Shown piece by piece: positions 12,290 to 23,459 of a stretch of 64,000 nucleotides of DNA. A program made the translations under genes and the position numbers. The notes below the pieces were generated by a model. The model was not told where the DNA came from. It was given only the letters and a program-made list of their open reading frames with translations, and made no database searches. Origin of the DNA: Platerodrilus igneus (Eukaryota > Arthropoda > Insecta > Coleoptera > Lycidae); the NCBI GenBank assembly GCA_036346225.1, contig JARFIW010000139.1, forward strand, positions 496,001 through 560,000. Direction: 5' to 3'. Position 1 is the stretch's first letter, and every line of letters begins with the position of its first letter.

Positions 12290-12478
12290 TAATATTCTTC
12301 TTAATCTTCTTTGGGTATTGAACCACTCATAGTTTTTAAAATTATCTTTATTAACGTTTCGATCCATAACCTAGGATCGTTTTGACAACGATCCTAGGTC
12401 ATGGATCGAAACGTAAATAAAATAGATTTTAAAAACTATGAGTGGTTCAATACCCAAAGAAGATTAAGAAGAATACTA
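12290..12478. mobile_element. Foldback element, arms of about 90 bp
   Basis: The left arm (12290-12381) and right arm (12386-12478) are almost perfectly complementary around a spacer of about 5 bp. They include 'gtttcgatcca' and the inner stem 'acctaggatcgtt'. In RNA or single-stranded DNA it would form one long hairpin. The right flank from 12479 is not symmetric, so the arm ends are real boundaries. It codes for nothing. Confidence 0.85.
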
Positions 12479-12480
12479 AA

Positions 12481-13268
12481 CAAACCACAACAAACATACA
12501 GGGAGTATTTTAACTTAAGTTCGTCTAGCTGGTTGGTTTGGGAAAACGCAGTATTAGATCTAATTATTCCTTGTTACTTATATCACAATAAAGTAAAAGA
12601 ATCCTATTAAAAGTTTCGAATGTCAACCTGCTTGCATTTTATTGCTATATAGTTTGAATTTGAACTTCTGTCGTTAGGCTGGATGTAAATTAAATAAAGA
12701 AGACTGCCAGTTAAAAAATATAAAGCTAACACAATTCAGCTAAAATACGAAGAACAGTACAAAAGTACAAAGATATTTAATTAAAAAGTTTACTTTTCAA
12801 TTACCCTGGATTAATCATTCAAATTTTTATATTCCTTATTCTCCAATTATCAGCATTCATTTCAGTTTTTCAAGTTGACTATTCGGCGGAGCACTGGATA
12901 AATATTGGACTTACCTGAAAATTAAAAAAACATACATTAAAAGCTATACATACATTCATGAACTTAAGCTAGCAGAGAAATCATTGGTAGCAAGATCAAA
13001 AACCAAATCTAACTTAGTTAAGTAGAAGTTTCACAAAATGTAAAACAACTTCCTACAAGTGTTATAAGGAACACGTAGATTTGCTGAAATTGAGTTACCC
13101 AAATTTCCTAAAATGAATGTTAGAATGGAACACTATACATCTTTATGTTTTTTTAGTAAAGCTTAAAATTACATTTCCAATGAGATTCAGCTTTTTATTT
13201 TTGGCACGGCGGCGGCGTTGCTGAATTACTTAAGAAAATGTGATATCTTTTGTCCTTATAAGATTATA
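12481..13268. other. AT-rich non-coding stretch
   Basis: Nothing recognisable, apart from a small GC-rich patch 'ggcacggcggcggcg' near 13202. Confidence 0.4.
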
Positions 13269-15069
13269 CGAATAAATTCACCATGTGTTTGATATTAACG
13301 ATAAAGTAGATTTTATTAGTTGAGTATCTAGACAAAGGATGCACTTCAACGACACATTCATAGTATTTTGATTATATTATACAGGCTGACTTTTACATAA
13401 GTTCAGACTTACAAAACTTAAAAATTAATTTTCTCATATTTATCAAGTAAAACACACTGTAAATTTGTACACCAATCGATAACTTATTGAATAAGATTTC
13501 TTTTGTTATAAGAATTGAGTGCTGTAATTGAAAACTCAGAGTTATTGAAGAAAATTAGGCTTTTGAACCATTTTTTAGTAAAAGCGTTGGATTTTCGGTT
13601 CATAGGCTGCTGTCAAGAACGAAATTGAGACTTCAATTATATTTTGTTAACAATGAAATGTCGTTATTTATTAAACTAAATGTTCAAATTGCTCGTTTTC
13701 TTGAATTCAGCAATGCAATCTATTAAAAAAAGCAGTAGTCACTCTGGATAGCAGGTGCTCATCAATCAATTCAAATGTATTTCTTATTCTATCTTTCATA
13801 TAGGAGGGGTCGGCTTAATTATATATATTTTCTCTTTGATATATCCCAACAAAATCTATTGGTGTTAAATCAGGAAAACGCGCTGGCCAAACAATCCTTC
13901 CTCCTCTCCGTATCCAATGATTAAGATAAGCTTGGTTCAAAAATTGCCAAACAATTCCATGATTATGAATGGGAGCATCATTATGTTGAATCCACATATA
14001 TAATCTAATTTCTTGATCTGTATTTTCAAGTAGTAGCGGCAAGTCTTCTTAAATATCTTTCTCCAGTTAAAATATTTCAAAAAAAGTTCGGACTTATTAG
14101 CCGTCCTACCCACACATTCAATGACCACATATTCTGATAATCTATTGTTCATTTCCAATGAGGGTTTTCAGTTGCATAATAATGCATATTGTATCTATTA
14201 GAGAACCCATTACCTATAAATATCGCCTCATTGCATATTTTTTAAAAATGTCGGGTTATCTTTAATCACAAGCAAAATTCTTTCTGAAGAATCAACTTAA
14301 TTGTGGAAGTGATTTTCGTATAGCTCTTAATGAATTTTAATATGATAAGGATGAAACTTATGCTTCAATATGATTCTATTAGCACCACTTTGAAATAGGG
14401 CGACTTGTATTGCAATATCCCTTGTACTCATAAAGGGGTTTTCTTGTAACATTAATAAAACATTTCATTCGCCTTCTTCATTTATCCTTTTATTCTTTTT
14501 TGGTGTAACCGATGCTGCCAGTTTCTTCAAATCTGTTCCTCAATCTTTAAAAAGTAACAGTTTGCGGTATTTTTACGTTTGGATATTTTTGTTGACACAA
14601 TTTTTCTGCTAATAGTAAATTTGTATTAGTTTCACCAATACATTAAACAGATTTCTCATTTCTTCCCGTCATAAATTCATTATATTTTACAGTAGCACAC
14701 AAGCATTAATTTTACCCGACAGCAACCTACTAACCAAAAAAAATCCAATGCTTTTACTAAAAAATGACTCGAGAAGCACAATTTTCTTCAATAATTTTTT
14801 GATTTCTCAATTACACCACACAAGCCTTATATCAAAAGAAAACTTATTAAAAGATCCAGCGATTGGTGTACAAATATGCGAAGTGTTTCATTTGAAATAT
14901 CTGAGAAAATTTATTTTTACATTTTGTAACTTTTAACCAATGTAAAAGTCAGTCTAAATAATATAATCAAAATGTTATGAATGTATCGTTGAAGTGCATT
15001 CTTTGTCTAGATACTCAACTAATAAAATCTACTTTCTTCTTCAAATCAAACATAGGGCGAATTTATTTG
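13269..15069 (-). mobile_element. Tc1/mariner-superfamily element with TIRs of about 330 bp
   Basis: The left end (about 13269-13600) and right end (about 14742-15069) are inverted copies. They share blocks such as 'aaagtagattttattagttg', 'tctagacaaag.atgcactt' and 'aaaatccaa.gcttttacta'. Both outer ends abut TA (13267-13268 and 15070-15071), the usual target of this superfamily. The interior holds a degenerate minus-strand transposase. TIRs of this length are long for Tc1/mariner. Confidence 0.75.
13815..14700 (-). pseudogene. Degenerate Tc1/mariner-type transposase
   Basis: Read on the minus strand, the N-terminal helix-turn-helix region appears near 14560-14700. It is followed by an 'ENP..ST.DIA'-like stretch near 14430, a first catalytic block near 14230 reading CNEAIF (this family usually has DEA, so the Asp is Asn), an 'ATENPHW' block near 14160, and the second and third catalytic blocks (IQHNDAPIH and WPARFPDLTPIDF) in 13830-13990. 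These pieces lie in different frames with many stops. The order and motifs match the transposase family also seen at 20806-21871. It is non-functional. It sits wholly inside the long-TIR element. Confidence 0.7.
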
Positions 15070-15084
15070 TATAACCCTCTTCAT

Positions 15085-15600
15085 CATTAAGTCTTCAGTT
15101 CTGGAACTGGTTAGATGCGTACCTCCATTGTTCCCTACTCTGAGCTAACTTACACATATACCTGAAATTCCCACAGTCTGCATCTTTCACTATCTGCGTG
15201 CAATAGTCCAATCTAAGTTTACATCTATCTCTTTGTCCTATATCTGCTTGTAACATAGCCCGCACTATTTTGTCTTCTATATTTTTTTGTTTTTCACAGA
15301 TATCCTTATTCCCCTACTACTTCTATAACCTCTTTGTAATTAACTTTATCTGTCCATGCTATCATCATCACACATCTGATGCATAATATTCCAAAAGGCT
15401 TCTTTCTTTTCCTGTCTGCTTCTCCTACTGCCCTATTTCATAGGCTTACATTGCTGTGCTCCACATATAAGCTTCCAACACTCTTATCCTTATTTCTATG
15501 TTTGTTGTCTTCGAACATAACCTCTGCCCTTTCCTATTAGATAGAGCTCGGTTTTCTTTCTATTGTTTTCTACATATATGGCTTATTTGACCGATATTCA
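15085..15600 (-). pseudogene. LINE fragment, 3' end (copy 1)
   Basis: Minus-strand remnant of the same non-LTR retrotransposon found at 16345-17960 and 33300-34310. It shares 'ggaactggtt.gatg.gtac' and the 'ctgcgtgcaatagtcca' block that encodes the C-terminal CTQIV-like stretch. Many stops. It is followed by a segment (15560-15755) that is repeated after copy 2, so this region includes a diverged duplication. Confidence 0.65.
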
Positions 15601-15755
15601 GTGGTATGTGAAGAAGGTTAAGCAGCTTGTGGCTACCATAAGCCCCCAATTCTTCAACATTAACGGAATTAATAGCTTTCCAATAAATTCTTTCGCACAA
15701 TCAGGATTAATTGAAAATATTGCAAAACCAACATATGTATTTGTTTCTAGTACTC

Positions 15756-15779
15756 ACATAATAATAATAATAATAATAA
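15756..15779. repeat. (ATA)n microsatellite
   Basis: Trinucleotide run of about eight units at the edge of the duplicated LINE-associated segment. Confidence 0.9.
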
Positions 15780-16029
15780 GGAATTTATTGTTCAACAGAA
15801 AACTTTCCAATTACAGAACAATAACAAATATCTAAAAGGATGATACGGACTAAGATACAATACAATAATGTTAAAGTATAATTTAGTTAATTATGTATGG
15901 GTTTGTTCATGCATAACATGCAGTATATGTTTAATGCACATGTTTAGTGCATAATGCACATTATATCACTAACATTAGACATTTTGTTACAATTTTATTT
16001 TATAAAAATTATAATTACATCAGGTGTAA

Positions 16030-16340
16030 GTGCAATTTGGTTTTCGTCAATAGGTTTTCCGTCTTGGAACAGGTTCGACGCGTACCTTCACTGATTTCTA
16101 TTCTGCGCTCGCCTACATAGTTCCCTGATATTTCTGCAGTCTACTACAGCGCGGTTCCCCTTCTATTGTTTTCTAAATATATGCTCTATTTCACCGACAT
16201 TCAGAGGCTATCAAAATTCCCAAACACAACATTTGCCAAATTAGTAATTCTCCAGTCAATTCTTTCACACAATTAACATTAGTTGAGAACAGAGCAAAAT
16301 CAACACTTGTAGTTGCTTATAATAATCATTAGGTTTAAGT
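16030..16340 (-). pseudogene. LINE fragment, 3' end (copy 2) with attached segment
   Basis: Begins with 'ttttcgtcaataggttttcc', matching the start of copy 3, then jumps at about 16150 to 'cttctattgttttcta.atat', matching 15560. The segment to about 16330 is a diverged copy of 15600-15755, so copies 1 and 2 share the same deletion-plus-flank structure. Confidence 0.55.
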
Positions 16341-16344
16341 ACAA

Positions 16345-17960
16345 TTATTTTGTTTTTTCGTCATAAGGTTTTCCGTTTTGGAACTGGTTCGATGTGTACT
16401 TGCATTGATTTCTATTATCATATATCCCACACATTTCTCTGAAATTTCCATAGACTACATCTTTGACTACCTGGGTGCAATAGTCTAACCCAGGTCTACC
16501 TCTACCTCTCCTTTTTCCTATCTCTACTTTTAATATATTCCGCATTATTCCCTCGTGCCTTAGTGTGTGACCTACCATACTATCTTTCCCATTTTTACTG
16601 TTCTCCACATATATCTTTCTTCCCCTACCATTACCAAAACCTCCTTGTTCTTAACTTTATCTGTCCATGATATCTTTATCATACGTCTGTAGCACCACAT
16701 TTCAAAGGCTTCTATCTTTTTCCTATTTGCTTTCCCTACTGTTCAAGTTTCACAGCCATTTCATTTTGAACAGCTTTTATGTCTTACTTGCTAGATGCTG
16801 ATACTGCTATATCATCTGCAAATCTAAGCATATGTCTTTTGTGCCTGCATAGCTATTCCAAATGTCTTCCTGCATTTGACAGTATACATTGTCTATTCCA
16901 TGTACAAGTTAAAAATTAACCAGGATAGGGAACATACCTGTCTCACTCCCTTCCTAATATCCACTTATGTACGTTCCTGCTCTAATTCGATTACAGCTGT
17001 TTGCTCTTTGTATAAGCTATGTATTATCCGCCTACCTTTAAAACTGATTGCAATTTCTTTGAGTATTTCGAACATTTTTTCTATTTTGCATTGTCGAATG
17101 CTTTTTCCACATCTACAAACCCTATATACACACTTTCTTTTTTTTCTATTGTGTTCTCCAATATCACCCTCAGATCTAAAATAGCCTTCCCGTGTTCCCA
17201 TTTTTTTGCCTATACCCAAATTGATCTTCTACTAGTACTTCTTCGGCTCGATTTTTCATCCGTCTTTGTACAACTTTGTCAAACTTATTGTTCGAAAATT
17301 TTTACATCCATCCGCGTCTCTTTTATGGTATAGCGACTATGGCCTTACGTTTAAATTTTTGGGGTATCTCACTTGTGTCATACATATAGCATACAAGTTG
17401 AAAGAGTCGTCCTTTTACTGCTTTTGTCCCGCGGCTTTTAGAGTTTGTGGTTGCACCTTATCTATAACAGGTGTCTTACCATTTAGCAGACGTTATAATG
17501 CCAATTTAAACTCATCTCTAATTATAGAATATCCCAAGTCATCGTTTTCAATATCTGATTCCTGTGCATGTGCTGTTAGTTCCTCTCCTGGATATAAATT
17601 CGGTATATTTTTTTGCCATCTAACCACTTTCTCTATATTTTCTATAATGGTGTCTCCTCCCGCGCCCCTTTTATTTTTGTTACACGGTTTTATATCCCTT
17701 AAATTCATTCTAATTAGTTTGTATGCTTCGTCTGTGTTTCCTATTTCTATCTGAGTTTGTAGCTTTTTGCACTTTTCATCAATCCATTGTTCCTTATCTT
17801 TCCTGCATTTGCGAATAATTTTCCATTTTATAGCTTTGTATCTCTGTTTCCAGTTTCGTCCGGTCTGTTTTTGCATTTTCGTCTTTTTTAGGGTTCCGTA
17901 CCTTATAAGGTATAACGGAACCTTTATAGGATCACTCTCGTGTCCATCTGTCATAGAGAT
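16345..17960 (-). pseudogene. LINE (non-LTR retrotransposon) reverse-transcriptase remnant (copy 3)
   Basis: The longest LINE copy, read right to left. A charged linker between endonuclease and RT lies at 17493-17900 (KDKEQWIDEKC..., then GNTDEAYKLIR). RT motifs follow near 16965-17220 in broken frames: KKMGTRE, a VEKAFD-like block read as CGKSIRQ in one frame, and HSLYKEQTAVIELEQER. The conserved C-terminal tail is intact at 16345-16608 (MVGHTLRHEGIMRN, then RRGRGRPGLDYCTQVV). Frameshifts and stops make it inactive. The endonuclease is missing. The clade is not assigned with confidence. Confidence 0.8.
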
Positions 17961-18030
17961 TATTCTCGAAAACTACGTAACGCAAGATTTTGAAATTTGG
18001 CACAATGGTACACTTTCAAGAAAAAAAAAG
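17888..18030 (+). repeat. Widespread 'gggttccgtacc' repeat end
   Basis: Contains the near-palindrome 'agggttccgtacctt'/'ataacggaacctt' (17890-17925), followed by 'ataggatcactc' and, further on, 'ctcgaaaacta.gtaacg' and 'tttgaaatttggca'. From general knowledge, this string of motifs recurs at high copy in many insect genomes. It sits exactly between the LINE remnant and the piggyBac remnant. Confidence 0.6.
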
Positions 18031-18049
18031 ATTGTACTGTAGAAGATGT

Positions 18050-18536
18050 AAACTGTTCTAAAATGGTTGTTGGCTATAATACACAAATGGTTTATGTTGA
18101 CAAATTCGACATGCTAAAACGTCTACATGGAGTAGATCACAGGTTCTACAAATGATGGCACCGAATCTTTTTTTCTATTTTCTTGATGCTAGCGTGGTAA
18201 ATGCACATATTTTATATCAACAAATAAATAACGAAAATAAATTGGCATTCAAACATTTTTGTTTATTGCTGATATCTGGTCTCGTAGGAGTAATTCAACT
18301 CGCCAGAAGGGGTCGCACATTAATGGATAGATCGCCCAAGAAATACAAAGAGACTATTGCGTGAACAGTCCGTATGCCAAAATCTTGTCACATGCCGGGA
18401 AGAACTACGTCACTAAGGTATGCTGACTAGTAGTAAGGATAATGTTAGGCGCACCATGCAGAAATGTGTAACTTGCAATGTTGGGTTATGCATCAAACAC
18501 GATAAAAACTGCTTTGCACCTTTCCATACCACATAA
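18050..18536 (+). pseudogene. piggyBac transposase, C-terminal fragment
   Basis: Plus strand. In successive frames it shows a MVYVDKFDMLKR-like block (18080-18110), the downstream WHRIFFYFLDASVVNAHILY block (18150-18210), SGLVGV...RRGR (18270-18315) and a cysteine/histidine-rich tail (CVTCNVGLCIKHDKNCFAPFH) ending in a stop at 18536. This is the normal order at the end of piggyBac transposases, where the tail is a CCHH/PHD-like zinc-binding domain. The DDD catalytic core is absent and there are frameshifts, so it is dead. A mariner relative inserted 40 bp downstream. Confidence 0.85.
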
Positions 18537-18578
18537 TTTTAAAGTTTATCTAATTTTGAAATGGCGTTTTTCGCTATA

Positions 18579-19729
18579 AAGGCTTTTCCAATAAGAGGTG
18601 TTATTTTGATATTCAAAGAAAAAGGCTATTTTTTAATATAAATGATCGGATGTTTATTTCATTATAAAGAGGAAGGAATGCCGTTAATAGTGGAAAATAA
18701 CATGATGCAAATGACCACCACGACCACGCTTACAAGACAATATCCTTTTCATGAAATTTTCCATAACCAAATCGCAAAGTGGCTGCCCTATGTCCTCGAT
18801 AGCCTCACGAATTCCATCTTTGAGGTCTTGAATCTACGCTGGGCTGTTGGCGTAGACCTTCTCTTTCACGTGGCCCCAAAGAAAGAAGTCGCAAGGTGTT
18901 AAATCACAAGATCTCGGTGGCCAATTGTGATCACCTCTTCGAGAGATAACACGATCCAGAAACTTTTCCCGTTAAAGATCAATGGTTTCGTTGCTTGTGT
19001 GGCACGTAGCGCCGTCTTGTTGAAAGTAAACGTTGTCCATATCAATACCATCCATTTCCGGCCATAAAAAATCGTTAATCATTTCTCGATAGCGCAATCC
19101 ATTTACCGTAACTTTTGCTCCAGCCTCCGGACCATAAACCGCACCAAACAGTCACACGTTGAGGATAGTTGGGTTTTCTGAGACCCAGATGCGACAATTT
19201 TGCTTGTCGACATAGCTGCCGAGGTGGAAATGAGCCTCATTACTCAAGATGATTTATCGATGGAATTCCGGATCATTTTCATGCATTTCAACGACCCAAT
19301 CAGCAAAGACACGACGTTGCTGATGATCGGCCGGCTTGAGTTCTTGTGTTAACTGGATTTTATAAGCCTTAAGACCCAAATCTTTATGCAAAGTACGGTG
19401 TAATGACGTTTGTGGAATGTCTACTTCCAAAGACGACGAGGAATGGACAAACCTGAGTTTTCCTCAACACTTTTGGCTACAGCAGCAATATTATCGGCTG
19501 TTCTTGAGCGACGTGCAAATGTTCGAGTTTTACGAAGCGTCTCTGCCAAATTTTCACCATCCTTAGAGTAAATTTTAATAATTTCAATGCGTTGTTAAAG
19601 CGTGTATCATTTCATTTTTATTAATGGCGTAGTTTCTACTTGTCAAATTTCAAAGAATGACAGCTTCAAAAGTGACATCTACCGAAATAGCGGGCTATTC
19701 AAAATAACACCTCTTATCGGAAAACCCTT
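18579..19729 (-). mobile_element. Tc1/mariner-superfamily element, 1.15 kb
   Basis: TIRs of about 31 bp: 'aaggcttttccaataagagg' onward at 18579-18609, and its inverted match ending at 19729 (a few mismatches). TA target-site duplications lie at 18577-18578 and 19730-19731. One minus-strand transposase, now broken, fills the interior. Ends, length and target fit a complete but inactive element. Confidence 0.85.
18642..19600 (-). pseudogene. Broken mariner-like transposase
   Basis: Minus-strand frames give, from the N-terminal side, RTFARRSRTADNIAAVAKSVEE (about 19470-19540), an HRTLHKDLGLKAYKIQLTQEL helix-turn-helix region (about 19330-19400), SNEAHFHLGSYVDKQNCRIW (about 19190-19245), FQQDGATCHT (about 19005) and PPRSCDLTPCDFFLWGHVKEKVY (about 18860-18930). 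In the first catalytic block the expected Asp is Asn. The later two acidic positions are kept. At least four in-frame stops plus frameshifts are visible. The family resembles IS630/Tc1/mariner proteins with the CDFFLWG ending common in insects. Confidence 0.8.
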
Positions 19730-19731
19730 TA

Positions 19732-20218
19732 AATAAATTTTAAAAAAAATTATAATTTTTGTTTTACTATGTTGCGGCCTGGTGGTCTCATGAGATAACC
19801 GCATCCTACAGGAAAACGTGAATAATTTTGTTTCAGTATATTAGCTTTGAATGTTTCATTTGTTTATATTAAATCAGTAAATATGACCTATTCATTAATT
19901 TTCGAAATAAAAAATTATTCAGCCTTCAAAAAGTTAAAGGACCAATTTATATTTGTTGCGTGTAAGTTGAAAGTATGATTTGATTTCGGGTACTTTATGA
20001 AAACTAAACAAATGCCGTCTGAATCTTGATAACAGTGCACTTCAGAATGTGCTTATAAAGCTCTTGACTTATGATTACTTAAGAGCATCTATATTTACTA
20101 TACGTCTCGAGTTGCAGAACATCCTATACTTATTTATTGCAATGCAAGAAGTTCGAACGATCTCTTTGTGATCTGAAAGAGCATCATAGTCTTATCGTTT
20201 TTGGACAGAAAAGTACTA
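19732..20218. other. AT-rich stretch between two mariner-type elements
   Basis: No gene seen. It may still include downstream parts of the piggyBac element interrupted at 18577, but no piggyBac end (TTAA plus TIR) was recognised. Confidence 0.35.
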
Positions 20219-20220
20219 TA

Positions 20221-22514
20221 CAGGGTGCCCACAATCTATCTCCGTATATGGGTAACTTTTTTATTATAGAAGATACAATGTTGGTTAAATTAGCAAAGTT
20301 GAAGAGAAATTTACGTGTAGTATGATGCTTTTTTGAAAACTCACCTAGTTGCTCAACTTTTTTAGATATTTGAAAAAAACTGAAATTTGCCATTTTCTTC
20401 AAACGCTAATAACTTTTTAACGGTTTAACCTATAGAGAAAATAAAAACTGCTTGTAAGGTAACTTTTTACGTAGAATTCAATAGCGTATATGACAATTTT
20501 AATTGGAAATGTGTTTTCAAGCTACAAACATAACCTCACTTTTTTTAAATGGAAACCATAGTTCAATATAACCCAAGTGGAAAGGTTTTTCTTTTCTGAT
20601 TACCCTGATGTAAGGGTTGATATACTTATTTTCAGTAGTTTCTTCATAATAAAGAAAAAACGATTTATTTATTTGCGGGCATCAAGGAGTCCATGGATAC
20701 ATATTTTAAATAAACAAAAAACCACTGGCATTTGTCAGATATTATTAGTTAAAGTGTTCATTTGCTCTGAGTTGCAAATTTTGTGTAGAAGACTTTTAAA
20801 TTTATTTGATTATAATAGAGAATGTATACAAACGACGAAAAAAAGACATGCTCTTTTGTTACTATGCCTGTAACAGAAATTGTGATGCTGCTGGTGATAT
20901 GTATTATGAAAGATATTTGGAAACAAGGCAGCCAGATAAACGATTGTTTTCTAAATTAGAAAACAATTTAAAAAGGTTTGGTGCTTTTACAAAACCCAGT
21001 ACTGATAAAAGAAAATTCAAAACTGATGATGAAGAACGTGTGTTAGCCTACATAAATTTTAAGCCAACAGCGTCCACCGAGAAACTGCAATTGAGTGCGC
21101 TACTTCTACAGAAAAAGCTCGCCTAATTTTAAAACAAAACCGCTACAAACCATACAAAACCCATGTTAGCAATACACTGTATCATGGGGATTGTGAGAGA
21201 AGACAACAGTTTTGTAGGTGGTTTCTTAATGAAACAAATAATAATCCTGGTTTTAGTCACACTATTATATTTACCGACGAAGCAAAATTTACTAACAAAG
21301 GCATGTTTAACAGAAAAATACAGTCTACTGGAGTCAGGAAAATCCCCATTTAACAGAAGAAAGGCGGGATCAACATCAATTTTCGATAAATGTGGTGTGC
21401 CATTTTGGTAATAAAATACTTGGGCCTTTCTTCTATAATTATAATTTAAATGGTGTACGCTATTTGAATTTTCTACAAAACGAATTGCAAGAAATGCTCG
21501 ATAATTTGCCACTTCATTTACTGCAAAACTTAAAATATTTTCAGCATGACGGTGCACCTGCACACAATGCTCAAGCCGTTTCTGAATATCTTGATAATAG
21601 TTTTCCAAATTGGATTGGCAATGCAGGTCCTGTTCCATGGCCGGCAAGATCACCAGAACTATCGCCACTGGTTTTTTTTCTTTGGGGTACTGTAAAGGAT
21701 GTAGTGTATGCTAAAAAATCCAATAACATTGAGCAACTCAAAGATAGTATTACAGCAGCTATTACAAGTATAAAACCACAAACGTTAAATAAGGTGCACG
21801 AAAACCTAATTAAAAGGTGCGAAATGTGTTTGCAAGCTAATGGAGGTCATTTTGAGCATATGTTAATGTAGGAGTGGGCATATTCGCATTAATTAATTTT
21901 TGTTTCCTTTGATTAAGTTATTTGTATTGTATGGATAGTTTATTTTTAAGTATTTTATTTTTCTTAGTTTATAATAAATTTAGTTACAATAAACTTGTGT
22001 TTCCATTATTGATTTTTACACATTTTGTTTGTTTGTAATATGTATCCATGGACTCCTTGATGTCCGCAAATAAATAAATCGTTTTTCTTTATTATGAAGA
22101 AACTACTGAAAATAAGTACATCAACCCTTACATCAGGGTAATCAGAAAAGAAAAACCTTTCCATTTGGGTTATATTGAACTATGGTTTCCATTTAAAAAG
22201 TGAGGTTATGTTTGTAGCTTGAAAACCCATTTCCAATTAAAATTGTCATATACGCTATTGAATTCTACGTAAAAGTTACCTTATAAGCAGTTTTTATTTT
22301 CTATAGGTTAAACCGTTAAAAGTTATTAGCGTTTGAAGAAAATGGCAAATTTCAGTTTTTTTCAAATATCTAAAAAAGTTGAGCATCTAAGTGAGTTTTC
22401 AAAAAAGCATCATACTACTCGTAAATTTCTCTTCAACTTTGCTAATTTAACCAACATTGTATCTTCTATAATAAAAAAGTTACCCATATACGGAGATAGA
22501 TTGTGGGCACCCTG
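20221..22514 (+). mobile_element. Tc1/mariner-superfamily element with TIRs of about 480 bp
   Basis: Starts 'cagggtgcccacaatctatc' and ends with its exact inverse, flanked by TA at 20219-20220 and 22515-22516. The inverted match runs in to about 20705 on the left and about 22038 on the right ('tccatggatacatatt'), with only scattered mismatches. It therefore has very long, well-preserved arms around a 1.3-kb core with a broken plus-strand transposase. Arm similarity is much higher than expected from the decay of the core. Confidence 0.9.
20806..21871 (+). pseudogene. Frameshifted Tc1/mariner-type transposase
   Basis: The N-terminal part (20806-21126) includes RYLETRQPDKRLFSKLENNL and an HTH-like segment. 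A shifted frame then gives FCRWFLNE...HTIIFTDEAKFTNKGMFNRK (about 21210-21320). A third frame (21392-21871) gives YFQHDGAPAHNAQAVSEYL and WPARSPELSPLVFFLWGTVKDVVY. The first two catalytic acids are present (DEA, HDG). In the third block the usual PLDFF reads PLVFF and SPDL reads SPEL, so the last catalytic Asp is lost. At least two frameshifts. Same family as the remnant at 13815-14700. Confidence 0.85.
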
Positions 22515-23066
22515 TATACACAGAAAGAAATCTAAACTATATTTAAGAATAATTTTATACTTGACACAATGGTGTCGTATCAAAGAGCAACTACTCTTAA
22601 TTTAGAAAAGTTTAGTTCTTTAAAACTTAACTCTTTTTTTAATTCAAACAATGGCATACTGTTGAATTTCAACACTATACAAGCGGTACTCGCAACAGTA
22701 AATAATATTATATTAATAATAGCCCCTGCGTTTAAATTAACTGACCAATTATTCTAGGCCTAATGCTATACGTTTCTTATTGCAACTTATTACTGTAGTT
22801 CACTAAAACAGCCGCATTGATAATTTAATTTAAAATCAACTATTCTTATATCAACACACTTGACATTAGTTCAGTAATATAATTATTGAATCAAGTAATT
22901 TCAAAGAGATCATCAAATATTAACAACTATAACTATACTTGAACTAATGTATTAGGAATGTCAGTTCCATCCTCATCTGCGCCTTGTCCATCGTCCTACC
23001 GATAGTTCCTGGCGGCATGTTGAATTCGCGCTCTTGTGTAAGTTTAATATACAGTACCCATATGCA

Positions 23067-23121
23067 ATGGAAAACTTGTTAAAGGATCGGAATCTACCAC
23101 AATTAATCGAAACATTTAATA
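23067..23121 (+). pseudogene. SAM-domain gene fragment, exon 1
   Basis: ATG at 23067 opens MENLLKDRNLPQLIETFN, and the exon ends at a canonical donor (a|gtaagt, 23122). The 'LL...LP.LI..F' pattern is the start of a sterile alpha motif (SAM) domain, a five-helix protein-interaction module. The reading continues in phase into exon 2 at 23460 across an intron of about 340 bp. Confidence 0.55.
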
Positions 23122-23459
23122 GTAAGTTTTTGTTTGATATTTTTATCTAGATTGCATTCTAGTATCATAAATTAGCGTAAAACATGTTTTTTGACTGCTT
23201 GGTTTACCATAAATTTATAACCTCAAACTTTCGTTAGAATTTTAGAAGTTGTAATGCTTTATTGACTGAATTTGCAGATGTTTAAACAAAATATCTAGAG
23301 GTTTGCTACTTTGTTTTTAGCAGTATAACATTTCTATCAGACACCTAACCTTAACATTATTTCTGCAAACCATCAAAGGACACTAATTGCAAACTCGGAA
23401 TTTTTAGGTGTGCAGTAGTCATTTCTTGCTTTAATTAGCATAGTGTCTAGGTCTTGTAG

